This document shows, in pieces, positions 16,555-26,332 of a stretch of DNA of 64,000 bases (within the stretch, counting starts at the first letter, position 1; each line of letters opens with the position of its first letter). The stretch covers positions 124,001-188,000 of the forward strand of contig CAYYIS010000002.1 in NCBI GenBank assembly GCA_964470965.1. The letters run 5' to 3'. The position numbers were made by a program, and so were the translations under genes. This stretch comes from CAYYIS01 sp964470965. GTDB lineage: Bacteria; JAAXHH01; JABIQT01. The notes under the pieces were generated by a model. The model worked only from the letters and a program-made list of their open reading frames with translations, was not told where the DNA came from and made no database searches.

Positions 16555-17916
16555 CTATGGTATAAAGGTGATCGGTCGCGGCCCCGGATCAACTACAATG
16601 GCGGCAGGATTTATCAAACTACTGAATCGGCCAGTCTCACGACCATCAGGCGTGTATTTTATCAACGCGGACAAACCCGCATCTGCGATCCAGACGTTGC
16701 CGTTGACGGAATCGATGCTCACGTCCATCGGAAATACAAGCCCAGGAAGCACAGAGTGTGCCCCCATATCCTGCTGGATGTCGTAAGTGCCTGATACACC
16801 GCTCCCAATGATAATCGCGGATGCGACGCCCTGATTACCCTGGTCCACAACCCACCAATCGTCGGTTACGGGATTATGCGCAAGACGCACCGGCTCCGAA
16901 AAACCTGTTATGGCGGCTGCACGTGTTCCATCGGCAAGCAACTTGAATACCTCCTTGGAGCCGCTGTCGATGCCCCAACAGCTGCCGGTAACGGGATCAA
17001 CAGCCAGATTCAAGGGTGTTCCCATATCACTTATGGTTGCAAGGATATCGCCCTGCCCGCTGAGCTTGGTAATCGACCGTGTACCACTGTCACCGACCCA
17101 ACAGGCACTGGAGACGGGGTCTACTGCCAGGGCGGACGGTTTGACGAAATCGGTCAGGCGGAACAAAGGGATCCCTTCCTCGGTTGCTCTCACGACCAGC
17201 GCATTCTCACCATTCGTACCTGCGTCTGCAATCCACACCGATCCGTCTGACGGATCAACAGCGACCGAACCCGGTGTTAAGAATCCGCTGATGACTGAAG
17301 CTTCCTCGCCTGCTGCGGTAAACCTTATTGCCACTCCCCCGCGGCCTGCAGCACCGAAGTGAGTGGTGATCCAGGCCGCGCCGTCTCTTGGATCCAGTGC
17401 GATATGACGAGCGCCGAAGACAGATGACACCTGGCTGGAAACCGCCCGGGCATCGGCTGAAATTTTGAGTATACGTCCCAGGCCATCGTCAACGACCCAG
17501 CACGTCTCCGGTCCCGGCGTCACGACAACGGGGTTGGACAGGGGGCTTTCCACCGGGTCCCGGTCGTCCCCAATCAGCACGGATAGCCGATATACATAGG
17601 TCATTTCATTGTTCACATCCGGATCGATAAATTCGTTTGGAGGAGGCGATCCAAAGATGTCCGTTCTGGCGCCAACACCACCCGACTCACGATAGAGCCT
17701 GTATCCCACCACATCGGAAAGTGCGACTGAGGCCCAGCTAAGCCCCACATGTTCGTTGTTGCCGAGGGCCCTCAAATTCTGCGGACGCCCACCGGTGACA
17801 GGATTCTCCGAGTCAAGCGGATTTCTGCGGTCCCGAGCATCCGGATCGCACGCGACTATGATGCAGGCAGCTATCATAAAAAAGAGGCCGTAGCCCAACG
17901 TGTGTATTGCGTTCAT
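16555..17916 (-). CDS. Exported lipoprotein with FN3-like and NHL-type beta-propeller repeats
   Basis: 453 residues. The N-terminus has a hydrophobic stretch ending in the lipobox IVAC (Cys near 23) followed by Asp. Residues about 45-115 resemble a fibronectin type III domain ('VGLSWASVALSDVVGYRLYR'). The rest contains about seven repeats of the form 'VDPxxGxxWIADxG', as in NHL/Vgb-type propellers. Such proteins are extracytoplasmic scaffolds; no catalytic residues are evident. It is last in a run of minus-strand exported proteins, nine bases after the PEGA gene. Confidence 0.8.
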   Translation of the reverse strand: MNAIHTLGYGLFFMIAACIIVACDPDARDRRNPLDSENPVTGGRPQNLRALGNNEHVGLSWASVALSDVVGYRLYRESGGVGARTDIFGSPPPNEFIDPDVNNEMTYVYRLSVLIGDDRDPVESPLSNPVVVTPGPETCWVVDDGLGRILKISADARAVSSQVSSVFGARHIALDPRDGAAWITTHFGAAGRGGVAIRFTAAGEEASVISGFLTPGSVAVDPSDGSVWIADAGTNGENALVVRATEEGIPLFRLTDFVKPSALAVDPVSSACWVGDSGTRSITKLSGQGDILATISDMGTPLNLAVDPVTGSCWGIDSGSKEVFKLLADGTRAAAITGFSEPVRLAHNPVTDDWWVVDQGNQGVASAIIIGSGVSGTYDIQQDMGAHSVLPGLVFPMDVSIDSVNGNVWIADAGLSALIKYTPDGRETGRFSSLINPAAIVVDPGPRPITFIP

Positions 17917-17925
17917 GCTGCGAGC

Positions 17926-18762
17926 CTAATCCTTGGAACGGAATGCACGTGAGACCAAGAAATAAAATGCACCGGCAAAATTGATCTGCGCCGCTACTGC
18001 GAAACCGCTCGTGCGCTTATCCTGACGGGCTGCCTGGCGAAAGAACTGTTCTGAACGGTTGGGGTCCGCCGTGTTCAGGTACCGTCCGTATGCCTGGTCT
18101 GCCTTACGGTCCGAGTTTAGTGCCAAGCCGGTGAATAGGATGCCCAGGCCGAGGGTGGCATATCCCAAAGTGTTCTTTACACGATGATCTTTCCGTACCG
18201 AGGCAGAATAGCCGGAAAGCGGCACTATTCCTGGATTATCGGGCGCTAGATCGACCTCAAGCGTCTGATGTGCGGTATCTTTTACGACAAACGACCGGGA
18301 AACATCTTCATAGCCGCGTTTGCGGAGCGACACGGCATATCGACCAGGTGCCAGGTTCGAAAGACGAAGCGGTGTGGTGCCCATAGGATGGCCGTTCATA
18401 TACACTTCTGCATCGAACGGATTGGATATCAATATTACCGGCCCGGTAAATACCGCATGGGCGCGGATGGTTTCCTTGTCGGATACGGCACCATCCCATT
18501 GCCAGTCCAGCACGTCCCAGGTAACGCCCTTGGGACGTTCGACACGGATATTATGGGAACCTATCGACAGTGCATAGTTTTCCAAGGGTGTTTGCCCAAT
18601 CAAGCGACCGTCCGCATACACCGCAAGTCCTGACGGTTCAGAGGTGATGGTCACTCGCCCGCTCGGCTGCAGCGCATGCAGGCGAGCGGGCGCCACCATG
18701 CCGTGCATCAGGTTTATCAGAAACATCCAACAAATGATATTATGAAATCGTATCGTAAACAT
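17926..18762 (-). CDS. PEGA-domain exported protein
   Basis: 278 residues with an N-terminal signal sequence. Two PEGA domains are recognisable: one around 'SEPSGLAVYADGRLIGQTPL', the other around 'NPFDAEVYMNGHPMGTTPL'. A transmembrane-like segment 'LGYATLGLGILFTGLAL' follows, and the C-terminus is polar. PEGA domains are surface or periplasmic beta modules often linked to S-layer or cell-wall proteins. Spacing of nine and fourteen bases to the flanking genes suggests one transcript. Confidence 0.82.
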   Translation of the reverse strand: MFTIRFHNIICWMFLINLMHGMVAPARLHALQPSGRVTITSEPSGLAVYADGRLIGQTPLENYALSIGSHNIRVERPKGVTWDVLDWQWDGAVSDKETIRAHAVFTGPVILISNPFDAEVYMNGHPMGTTPLRLSNLAPGRYAVSLRKRGYEDVSRSFVVKDTAHQTLEVDLAPDNPGIVPLSGYSASVRKDHRVKNTLGYATLGLGILFTGLALNSDRKADQAYGRYLNTADPNRSEQFFRQAARQDKRTSGFAVAAQINFAGAFYFLVSRAFRSKD

Positions 18763-18776
18763 CCTATTGCACCATA

Positions 18777-19937
18777 TCAGAGTTGAGACGACATCGTGAA
18801 CGCGTATACATACCGGTCTTCTGACGCAATAAGCAACATATCCTCAACGACAAAGGGTGTCACGGTGATACTGCCGCCGGTCTCGTACCTCCACAGCTCC
18901 TGCCCGGTCATCACATCGATTGCATACAGCTTCCGGTCCGTGGACGCTGCGTACACTACCGATCCCATGGGAAGCGGGGAGGCGACGACGACCCCGCTCG
19001 TCTCATACCGCCACAATTCCAGTCCGGAAGCCGCATCGAGACAATACACGTTTCTGTCGTTCGAGCCGAGAAAAACCCTGCCGTCCTGTACCGCTGGCGT
19101 ACCGTAAAGGCTGCTGCTCGCAGGGAATTTCCAGCGCAGCCGCCCATCTGTCCGGCCGAGGCAATATAGATTCCGATCGTAGCTGACACCGTATACCGCA
19201 TCGTCCGTCACCGCTGGAGCGACCGGAACGGTGCCACCGGTTTCATACGACCATAGGATTTCTCCGGAGGCCGCAGCGAGTGCATAGAGGTGGTTGTCAT
19301 TCGAACCGATGAACACCACACCCTGCGATACAACCGGGGAAGTGCGTACCTGCTCCTTCGCCATGAATTGCCAGATGGTTTCGCCTGAATCCGCGTCGAT
19401 CGCGTAAGCCGAACCGTTCTCCGCCCCTGTGTATAGAACACCATCTAACAGAAAAGGTGCAGACCAACTGTTGATGAACGGCCGCCTCCACAGAATCTTT
19501 TCTTCCATCACATCATACGCCACAAACTCTCGCCACTCCCGGTTCGACTGACCGACAACCGGTAAAAACAGCTGATCCCCTCTCATTGCCGGTGTTACTG
19601 CACCGGTTCCGTTGAGGTCATCGGTGAGTTCATCCACGTTCCCATTACTGGCATCCATAATATATATTTTATTGTTGGACATCGGGATAAACAGTGTGTT
19701 CCCACGTATCGCAGGTTGGGAGAGCAGCGGTCCTTTAAGTTTGGTCTTCCACTGCATCGTCAGAGGGGGGCGTAATACAGTTTGGGCGGTATCCGGCTTT
19801 TTTTGCGGGACAACTGATTTTGAACGGATCACCACCGTACGAGGGCTGCAGCCAACAAAAAGGAAACCGCAGACCAAAATGAAATACGACATTTTCCTAT
19901 GGTTTAACACGAATGATCGCATTATTTTAGCCATCAT
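18777..19937 (-). CDS. PQQ-repeat beta-propeller lipoprotein (BamB-like fold)
   Basis: 386 residues. After a signal peptide with lipobox-like LFVGC, seven or so repeats of 'xxLYALDAxTGxxLWxYxTG' form a PQQ-type propeller ('DNHLYALAAASGEILWSYET', 'DRKLYAIDVMTGQELWRYET'). Enzymatic PQQ-binding residues are not evident, so a structural or assembly role such as BamB's is more likely than dehydrogenase activity. The downstream partner is the PEGA protein and the upstream one an Omp85-like fusion, consistent with an outer-membrane assembly role, which is inference. Confidence 0.82.
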   Translation of the reverse strand: MMAKIMRSFVLNHRKMSYFILVCGFLFVGCSPRTVVIRSKSVVPQKKPDTAQTVLRPPLTMQWKTKLKGPLLSQPAIRGNTLFIPMSNNKIYIMDASNGNVDELTDDLNGTGAVTPAMRGDQLFLPVVGQSNREWREFVAYDVMEEKILWRRPFINSWSAPFLLDGVLYTGAENGSAYAIDADSGETIWQFMAKEQVRTSPVVSQGVVFIGSNDNHLYALAAASGEILWSYETGGTVPVAPAVTDDAVYGVSYDRNLYCLGRTDGRLRWKFPASSSLYGTPAVQDGRVFLGSNDRNVYCLDAASGLELWRYETSGVVVASPLPMGSVVYAASTDRKLYAIDVMTGQELWRYETGGSITVTPFVVEDMLLIASEDRYVYAFTMSSQL

Positions 19938-19960
19938 GATTTATTTCACCGATACAAATT

Positions 19961-22786
19961 TTAAAAATCAGGACCGAACCAGAACGTGAATTTGATCCCG
20001 TCTTCAAGCGCGGTAAAGTTGTTTGACACCCGTTTCGAGAAATCGAACCTGAGGACTAACGGTCCGCCCAGGTTTACCCGAACGCCACCGCCGAAGCTGC
20101 CGATGACATCCTGGAAATTGTCATCATACCACACATTTCCCACATCCACGAACAGCGCACCTTGAATCCGTGAGAAGCTCATGGCGCCGAAAGGGAATCC
20201 GACCGCGAGGAAATTCAACACAGGGAAGCGCACCTCCTGGTTGACCAGAAACATCCTGTTTCCCTGAAGGGAACGGAACCTGTACCCCCGGAAATCCCAG
20301 CTTCCTCCGAGCCGGATGATCTGAGGCTCTTCTCCCCAGCTTCCGATGCCGAGGACTCTTGACGCGTAGGTCAATTGCCGGGCGAATCGAAAATACCGAC
20401 GATAATCCGCAAGAAACGTGGTCGCAAAGGATTCGCCTCTTCCTAAATCCGTTAAGTGGGTGACACCAAACTGAAATCCCTCTCCGTCCACCGGACCAGT
20501 GGGGCCCCACATGATGGTATCGTGGACATAGGCAAGATAATTGGTCACAAGATGGGATTGTCGTTCGGGATCGGTAGTTGCAAATAACCGGTTTTTATCC
20601 GAGTAGATATAACCTATGTTGCCGTCCAGGCGGGAGTATTTGGAGAACGGATAAGAATAAAGAAAAATAGAGCCTAGCCGGCGTTCATCGAAAAGGAAAC
20701 TGGTGGCGTCGCCGAAGTTGCCGTTGAGATGGAAAACGCCGTAACCGTAATTAATCCGTCGGGACAGATTCATCCGGGAAATGAAGAAATTGAAGCTCTT
20801 GAGAAAATCCCCGGTGGTCTGAGTGCTATTGCTGACCATGATGTTGTAACTATGGTTTCCGAGCATGTCGCTCAGGCTGAAAAGAGCACCACCTCCCACT
20901 GCAATGTCACTAGTTGTAGGTGCGGCGATCAGGCCGCCCTGGGCCAGATCGAGGCTGTATCGCTTTTTGTACGGTACGGCCGGCTGTCCTTCTTGTTCTT
21001 TTATCCGCTCGGGCGACCATTTTACCAGCCGTTTCGGCGTCGGCAGCGTTCGGGTCTGGTCCAGAGAGTCCGGTATGTCCATACGGCATATCTGAAACTG
21101 AAACCCCTCAAAGCCGGTGAACAAAAGCGATTCGCCGTCCGACGTCCAGTTTGGATCCATAACGCCGGTAGCCACACGGGTGAGCCGATGCACCTGCCGT
21201 TCCCGGTCCATCAGGTAGATATCCATGCCCCAGTCCCGGTCCGACGTAAACGCCAGCCAATTCCCGTCCGGCGACCACGCCGGAGCCAAATCGTTGTGGG
21301 CACCCACCGTGAGTACATCGAGCGCTCTGGTTACGGGATCTATGGTATAGAGGTTGTGCCAGCCATGGAGATCACCGCCGTCCGCACGGTCCGAACTGAA
21401 GACGATCTTTGTGCCATCAGGCGACCAGTCCGGCTCCCGGTCTTCGTAGATGTCGTTAGTGAGCTTGGTCAGAACCCCAGTAATTCGGTCTATAATATAC
21501 AGGTCCGACATTCCCGCCTGGTTCTGTCCGGAGAACACGATCCTTTCACCATCCGGTGACCAGGATGGTGATGACAGGCCAATCAACCCTTCGAACGTCA
21601 GACGCTGCTCCTGTCGCCGTTCCTTAAGGTCCCACACATAAATCACATCGCGGGACTGACTTTCCGATACGAACGCCAGCTGTCGGTTCCCGTTAACAGC
21701 CATCTGGGTACGCAGAAAATGGAACGATTCAAACTGCGCCGACCTACCGCCCCGGACCAAAAGTTCAACGTGATCTTCGGTGCCGTCAAGCGGCGCCCAG
21801 CAGATATCCTCATATCCGTTACGGGTACTCATGAAGACCATGCCGTCATCAATGTCGGAATCTGAAGCCCCGGGTACGGAAACCGGTTTGATGTTTATGC
21901 CCCGCTTTGTAAGCTGCGTCGCTATCTTCGACGGCATATCCGTTTTTTCCAGCATGGGATAGTATTTTTTTCGAAGCCCATAGACCCACTCATCACTCAC
22001 CTGCTCAAGGCTTTTACCGACCGACAGTGCAAAAATCTCCTCGAATGTCCTGCCGCGCCACCAGTTTGCGAAGATCAATTCAATGACGTCATCGCCGTAC
22101 GCCTCCTCCAGGTGCTTCAGGAACGACTGCCCTTCCTTGTACATCAGAAAGGAGCCGAAAATACGATTAATGTTGGGGATATCGACGAGATAACCGGAGA
22201 TGATCGCATCCCGAATAAACATATCCGCCTCTGATGCCCAGCCTTCGGACCAGTGTTCCGCGAGCCCTTCCGAAAACCAGAGGGGCGGCCCCACACGGAG
22301 CTCTTTACGGTGGTTTTTTAGAACTGATTTTATTTTTTCGAGTGTGAAAACATGAATCAGTTCGTGCCGAAGCACCTGATCGAACTCGTGGTACGATCCA
22401 ATGTTAGGCATCACCACGCGCCCTTTCAGAAACTCGGTAAACGCGCCTACCGATTCGGGCAGGAGCACCGGAACTGTGTTGGTCTCACGAAAATAGTGAT
22501 GCGTGCTGTATAAAATAAGCGGGATACGCCGGTGGATCGTCAGACTGAACTGGGATTCCAATGCCCTATAGCTCCGTTCCGCGGAGGCAGCCGCGATTTC
22601 GGCCAGGTCTTTTTCCTCCGGGAAGTAGTACAGATCCACATGCTCTGTCTGCATTACCTGCCAGTCGAAATTAGTGTACTGAACCTTATTCCGTCCAAAG
22701 TAATTAAGGTACTGCGCGGCGGCATGGTCCCAGGAGAAGAAAAACAAAACCACCAGGATCGGAAGAAAGCGATTTATGTTGTGCAT
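19961..22786 (-). CDS. Metallopeptidase-TolB propeller-Omp85-like barrel fusion
   Basis: 941 residues with a signal peptide (about 1-24). Residues about 40-290 form a peptidase-MA-like domain with HELIH at 141-145 and a downstream 'WFSEGLAEHWSE' consistent with a gluzincin. Residues about 320-600 contain TolB/WD40-like repeats such as 'SPSWSPDGERIVFSG'. The remainder is beta-rich, with 'GGSWDFRGYRFRSLQGNRMF' and the terminal 'NFTALEDGIKFTFWFGPDF', resembling the C-terminal barrel of BamA/TamA-type proteins. It is therefore probably anchored in the outer membrane with periplasmic or surface peptidase and propeller parts. The substrate is unknown. Confidence 0.85.
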   Translation of the reverse strand: MHNINRFLPILVVLFFFSWDHAAAQYLNYFGRNKVQYTNFDWQVMQTEHVDLYYFPEEKDLAEIAAASAERSYRALESQFSLTIHRRIPLILYSTHHYFRETNTVPVLLPESVGAFTEFLKGRVVMPNIGSYHEFDQVLRHELIHVFTLEKIKSVLKNHRKELRVGPPLWFSEGLAEHWSEGWASEADMFIRDAIISGYLVDIPNINRIFGSFLMYKEGQSFLKHLEEAYGDDVIELIFANWWRGRTFEEIFALSVGKSLEQVSDEWVYGLRKKYYPMLEKTDMPSKIATQLTKRGINIKPVSVPGASDSDIDDGMVFMSTRNGYEDICWAPLDGTEDHVELLVRGGRSAQFESFHFLRTQMAVNGNRQLAFVSESQSRDVIYVWDLKERRQEQRLTFEGLIGLSSPSWSPDGERIVFSGQNQAGMSDLYIIDRITGVLTKLTNDIYEDREPDWSPDGTKIVFSSDRADGGDLHGWHNLYTIDPVTRALDVLTVGAHNDLAPAWSPDGNWLAFTSDRDWGMDIYLMDRERQVHRLTRVATGVMDPNWTSDGESLLFTGFEGFQFQICRMDIPDSLDQTRTLPTPKRLVKWSPERIKEQEGQPAVPYKKRYSLDLAQGGLIAAPTTSDIAVGGGALFSLSDMLGNHSYNIMVSNSTQTTGDFLKSFNFFISRMNLSRRINYGYGVFHLNGNFGDATSFLFDERRLGSIFLYSYPFSKYSRLDGNIGYIYSDKNRLFATTDPERQSHLVTNYLAYVHDTIMWGPTGPVDGEGFQFGVTHLTDLGRGESFATTFLADYRRYFRFARQLTYASRVLGIGSWGEEPQIIRLGGSWDFRGYRFRSLQGNRMFLVNQEVRFPVLNFLAVGFPFGAMSFSRIQGALFVDVGNVWYDDNFQDVIGSFGGGVRVNLGGPLVLRFDFSKRVSNNFTALEDGIKFTFWFGPDF

Positions 22787-22883
22787 ACAGGGGTCCCGGA
22801 TTTTATCCTGAAGGGATATGTGTTACGATATCCTATCAAACGCAACAAGAACGAGAAAAGTTCATAGTAAAACAGAAGCTTCG

Positions 22884-24992
22884 TCATCGCATCAGCAACA
22901 TCTTTCTAACGGCGACAAACGTCCCGGCATTCAACCGGTACAAATAGAACCCGCTTGGCAAAGGTATTCCGGACGCATCCATCCCATCCCAAGTCTCCTG
23001 GTAATGGCCGGCTCCTAGATGTCCGTTAACCAGTTCATGCACCTCCTGGCCGAGAACGTTGTAGATCGCAAGCCTCACCTTTGAGGCATGCCTCAAATCA
23101 AATTCTATTCGCGTGGACGGATTGAACGGATTAGGGGAATTCTGCTTGAGCGAGAACTGAAAGATCGAATGCGATGATGGAGAGAAAGTAATAGAAGCCA
23201 ACTGTGACGGCGCTGCGATCGGCGTATTGCCTGGTCCGATCGCCTCCAGAACATAACTGTATGCAGTGTTAGAAACAACGGTCGTATCCAGAAAAAAATA
23301 AGTGCGGGCGCTCGTGGAGAAAAGGTCGTCACCTGCAGGCAGGGGAATAGGCGTCAGTATGCTGGTATTGCCGTCGAGAATACGGGACACCCTCCATCCT
23401 TGGATGTTGAGCTCATACGACGTAGACCATTCCAGGAGTACGCCATCAAGATCGTTGGTAAGCGAAAAATCTGTGACGCTTACAGTAGGCACCGTAGCCA
23501 GCGCATTTCGCCCGTTGACCACGCCGTATCCTATCAGGGTATCCGGTGCCGTGGACTGACTGGCGGTGGTTTGCAGCGCCGCTAGTATTTGCCCGGGCGT
23601 CCAATCGGGCTGTGCCTCCAAAAGCAGAGCCACCAACCCGGCGGTCAACGGTGTGGAGAACGAGGTGCCGTTTATCCGGATGTATCCGTCTGTGCTCGCT
23701 GGATTCACGACCCGAACCGCCACACCCATGGCCACCACGTCCGGCTTAATGCGCCCGTCGAACGTCGGACCTTTCGAGCTGAAAGACGCACGGCGGCCGG
23801 TAGAGTCCACGGCACCCACCGTAACGATACCTTCGGCATCTGCCGGAGCGATCATTTTCTGCCACGAACTCTGGCCCTCATTACCCATGGCGTTAACCAC
23901 TACGATACCCCGGGATGCCGCCGCCGCCGCCGCCTGAGTGGTAACCGCCGTTTGACCGTCCATGTCGGAATACTGATACCAGTCAATGTATCCCAGAGAA
24001 CTGCTGACAACGTCCGCCCCCAAGCTGTCCGCCCACTCTACCGCCTGCACCCACCAGTCCTCTTCGACCTGATGTTCGAATGATATGGTTTCGGTTTTGG
24101 CGAGGATGTAATCGGCACCATAGGCGGGCCCGATCAATTCACCGGGGACGTATCCGCCGATAGCCGAGAGTGTTTCAGTGCCATGGTTGTGCTGACCCGG
24201 AAAATCCTGACTCAGATCATCCTCTGTCTGATTGTCCCCGTTAACGAAATCACGTTCCGCGATGACTCGCACCCGCAGACTATCGAAGGCCACATGAGCA
24301 AGCCGGTACCCTGTATCCAGCATAGCAATGGTCACGGTGCGACCGGAGTATCCCAGAGCGTGCAGGGTCGGCACATGAATCTGCCGCAGTTGTGTAGCGG
24401 AGGGACCGTAGTCCAGACTGTCGGTTGTGGCCGGTGTTAATCGCCGGGTCGGGACAACATCTGGAATACCGGTCGGTATGGGACGCCGAAATACGGAAAC
24501 CGGTGTAATCCTCTGCACGAACGACCATTGGGTCATCCGCCGGATCACTCCTGCGGACGCGGAAATGCTGACCGCGTTCAGCCACCGGGATCGACCTAGC
24601 ACCACCGCACCTTCAGAGGCAACGCGACGCACATAGGGACCATAGAGCGGCAGATCCAGAAAGTCAACCGGACCGTCTGACCGACGACGCTGACGGCGAA
24701 GGCTGGCACGGGCCGTCAGCGTCCGTTCATGGGCTTGCAACGCCTGCCGGTATGCGGTTTCGCTGGTAATCCCTTTATCCGTAAAAAAAACCCAGACCTT
24801 GTATGTATAATTAGCGGATTGCTCCGCCATCATCACACGCAATCGGGGCGAAATCCCCACTGGCCCGTGTGGACGAGCCTGCCATGTGCGACCATCCTTG
24901 GATTGGCCATACGAGGACTGGGCCAAACACAGAATAAGAAAAATGCCCAGGACACATGTCATAACTCGTTTTTCTGTGTAAAACATGTTCAT
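22884..24992 (-). CDS. Secreted subtilisin-like serine peptidase with C-terminal sorting domain
   Basis: About 702 residues from ATG 24992 (a GTG at 25001 is in frame). The signal peptide contains 'CVLGIFLILCLAQSSYG'. The S8 catalytic triad is visible as Asp in 'IAMLDTGYRLAH', His in 'GQHNHGTETL' and Ser in 'NGTSFSTPLTAG'. The C-terminal 90 residues are a FlgD-Ig/por-type sorting domain with 'NSPNPFNPSTRIEFDL' and 'GFYLYRLNAG'. Such tails direct secretion and surface attachment by type IX-like systems; none of that machinery is in the window. The gene precedes the metallopeptidase fusion by about 100 bases. Confidence 0.92.
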   Translation of the reverse strand: MNMFYTEKRVMTCVLGIFLILCLAQSSYGQSKDGRTWQARPHGPVGISPRLRVMMAEQSANYTYKVWVFFTDKGITSETAYRQALQAHERTLTARASLRRQRRRSDGPVDFLDLPLYGPYVRRVASEGAVVLGRSRWLNAVSISASAGVIRRMTQWSFVQRITPVSVFRRPIPTGIPDVVPTRRLTPATTDSLDYGPSATQLRQIHVPTLHALGYSGRTVTIAMLDTGYRLAHVAFDSLRVRVIAERDFVNGDNQTEDDLSQDFPGQHNHGTETLSAIGGYVPGELIGPAYGADYILAKTETISFEHQVEEDWWVQAVEWADSLGADVVSSSLGYIDWYQYSDMDGQTAVTTQAAAAAASRGIVVVNAMGNEGQSSWQKMIAPADAEGIVTVGAVDSTGRRASFSSKGPTFDGRIKPDVVAMGVAVRVVNPASTDGYIRINGTSFSTPLTAGLVALLLEAQPDWTPGQILAALQTTASQSTAPDTLIGYGVVNGRNALATVPTVSVTDFSLTNDLDGVLLEWSTSYELNIQGWRVSRILDGNTSILTPIPLPAGDDLFSTSARTYFFLDTTVVSNTAYSYVLEAIGPGNTPIAAPSQLASITFSPSSHSIFQFSLKQNSPNPFNPSTRIEFDLRHASKVRLAIYNVLGQEVHELVNGHLGAGHYQETWDGMDASGIPLPSGFYLYRLNAGTFVAVRKMLLMR

Positions 24993-25144
24993 TATATCCA
25001 CAGACCTTCTGAAAGATCAAACGGTGACATATTCAACGCTACATGTTACAATACCTTTTTTACCGACCCTGGTTCCAGATCGGCATATAAGAGAAATGCC
25101 CGAAACGTTTTGAGGAGGAACCGGATTCCTGTCAGATCAATGAT

Positions 25145-25735
25145 TCAGATTGAAGAGGCGCGAGACAACGGTTGGATATGATAATCATCATCATCGGGGA
25201 ATTTCGACAGCACGCGTTTTCGGGTCAAAAATCTACGGATACCCCAGAGGATGGGTATTACGAGTGTGAAGGCGAAAAGAAGGAGGCTTACCACCAAGGC
25301 GCCGTCAGCGCCCAGGGATTCTGTGGCCAGGTGGCCGACCCGCAACCCAAGGGCGCCGGCTCTCTCAAAACGAAGATCGGTCGATGTGGTGGTCAGCAGA
25401 CTGGCGGCGGTGGCTCCGGATATAATCATCGTGCTGCCGATCAAAAGCGCGATCAGCAACAAGCGGGGGGCACCGTTGGTCCACCGGTTCCATCCCCAGA
25501 ATATGAAGATGAGCGGTACGATAAAAGCGCTGTAACCACATACCAGAAAGAGGCTCACCGACGTGATCGCTCCGAACTGCCCCCCGGCATTCAGGACCTG
25601 ATCCGGTCGCAGGCTGGAGTTCGGGTAGTCGTTGGGAGAGTAGGTCACCAGACTGGCCAAAACGAAGAATGCCACCGGCATCAAGAGGAGACCAAGAATC
25701 CGGTTTCGTTGCTCGATCGCGCGATTGCTCGACAT
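25145..25735 (-). CDS. Stand-alone FtsK 4TM-domain membrane protein
   Basis: 196 residues matching only the N-terminal four-helix membrane region of FtsK/SpoIIIE: 'ILGLLLMPVAFFVLASLVTY' followed by 'SPNDYPNSS', then 'GYSAFIVPLIFIFWGWNRW' and two further hydrophobic helices. It ends with a short basic and acidic tail ('TRKRVLSKFPDDDDYH') and a stop. The linker, RecA-like motor and gamma domain are missing, and only 143 bases separate the stop from the subtilase start, so no motor remnant follows. It lies 19 bases downstream of the unknown 180-residue protein. Confidence 0.75.
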   Translation of the reverse strand: MSSNRAIEQRNRILGLLLMPVAFFVLASLVTYSPNDYPNSSLRPDQVLNAGGQFGAITSVSLFLVCGYSAFIVPLIFIFWGWNRWTNGAPRLLLIALLIGSTMIISGATAASLLTTTSTDLRFERAGALGLRVGHLATESLGADGALVVSLLLFAFTLVIPILWGIRRFLTRKRVLSKFPDDDDYHIQPLSRASSI

Positions 25736-25753
25736 GAGATTCGATTAATTGGC

Positions 25754-26296
25754 CTAAATATCGACGTGGACACACCAGAGGCTAGGGATCAAGTTGCCGT
25801 CGAAAACTTCATATAATCCCGTTCTGATCGCCGCCATGTAGGCGTATTTGTGACCCGCTGAAGGAAAATCGCCGTCTACGATTTTCGGATCTTTTACAAA
25901 CAGAGTAATCAGAAGGCTGCGAACGCCGTAGTCCGACAATGTGTTTTCCTTGGAGGCATCGAAAATTTTCTGGATTTCTATCTGATCCTTGAATTCATCA
26001 GCGAATGACTTACCGAGATAGGCTTCCCTGAATTCGGCGTTATACCGCCCCAGAATCGCTTTCTCTTCCGATGTAAAATCGATAGACTGGCTACCGGCTT
26101 TATACGCCGCCGCCCACTCTTTCAGGATCTCGGTTACTTTATCGATAACCGGGGCCGCTGCGCCTTCGCCTGCACGTTCAAAATGATACGTGAGGTCAAA
26201 TGTCTTCAGGTCAAAGTTTTCGTCAATGGAGAGGGAACCCCGCCCCATTTGAGTATGATAGTCCTGCTGACGTTGAATTTCGTCGATGACAGCCAT
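25754..26296 (-). CDS. Hypothetical protein, 180 residues
   Basis: No family recognised. A strong AGGAGG precedes the ATG. The sequence is soluble and mixed alpha/beta, beginning 'MAVIDEIQRQQDYHTQMGRG' and ending with a conserved-looking 'AAIRTGLYEVFDGNLIPSLW'. There is no signal peptide or membrane segment. It sits between a TPR protein (36 bases upstream) and the FtsK-4TM protein (19 bases downstream), so the three may be co-transcribed. Confidence 0.75.
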   Translation of the reverse strand: MAVIDEIQRQQDYHTQMGRGSLSIDENFDLKTFDLTYHFERAGEGAAAPVIDKVTEILKEWAAAYKAGSQSIDFTSEEKAILGRYNAEFREAYLGKSFADEFKDQIEIQKIFDASKENTLSDYGVRSLLITLFVKDPKIVDGDFPSAGHKYAYMAAIRTGLYEVFDGNLIPSLWCVHVDI

Positions 26297-26332
26297 GCTG
26301 TTTCCTCCTTCGTGTTCTGTGTCAACTACACA

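Noticed and set aside
25002..25144. Frameshifted FtsK motor after the 4TM protein
   Set aside because: Only 143 bases remain before the subtilase gene; no motor motif can fit.
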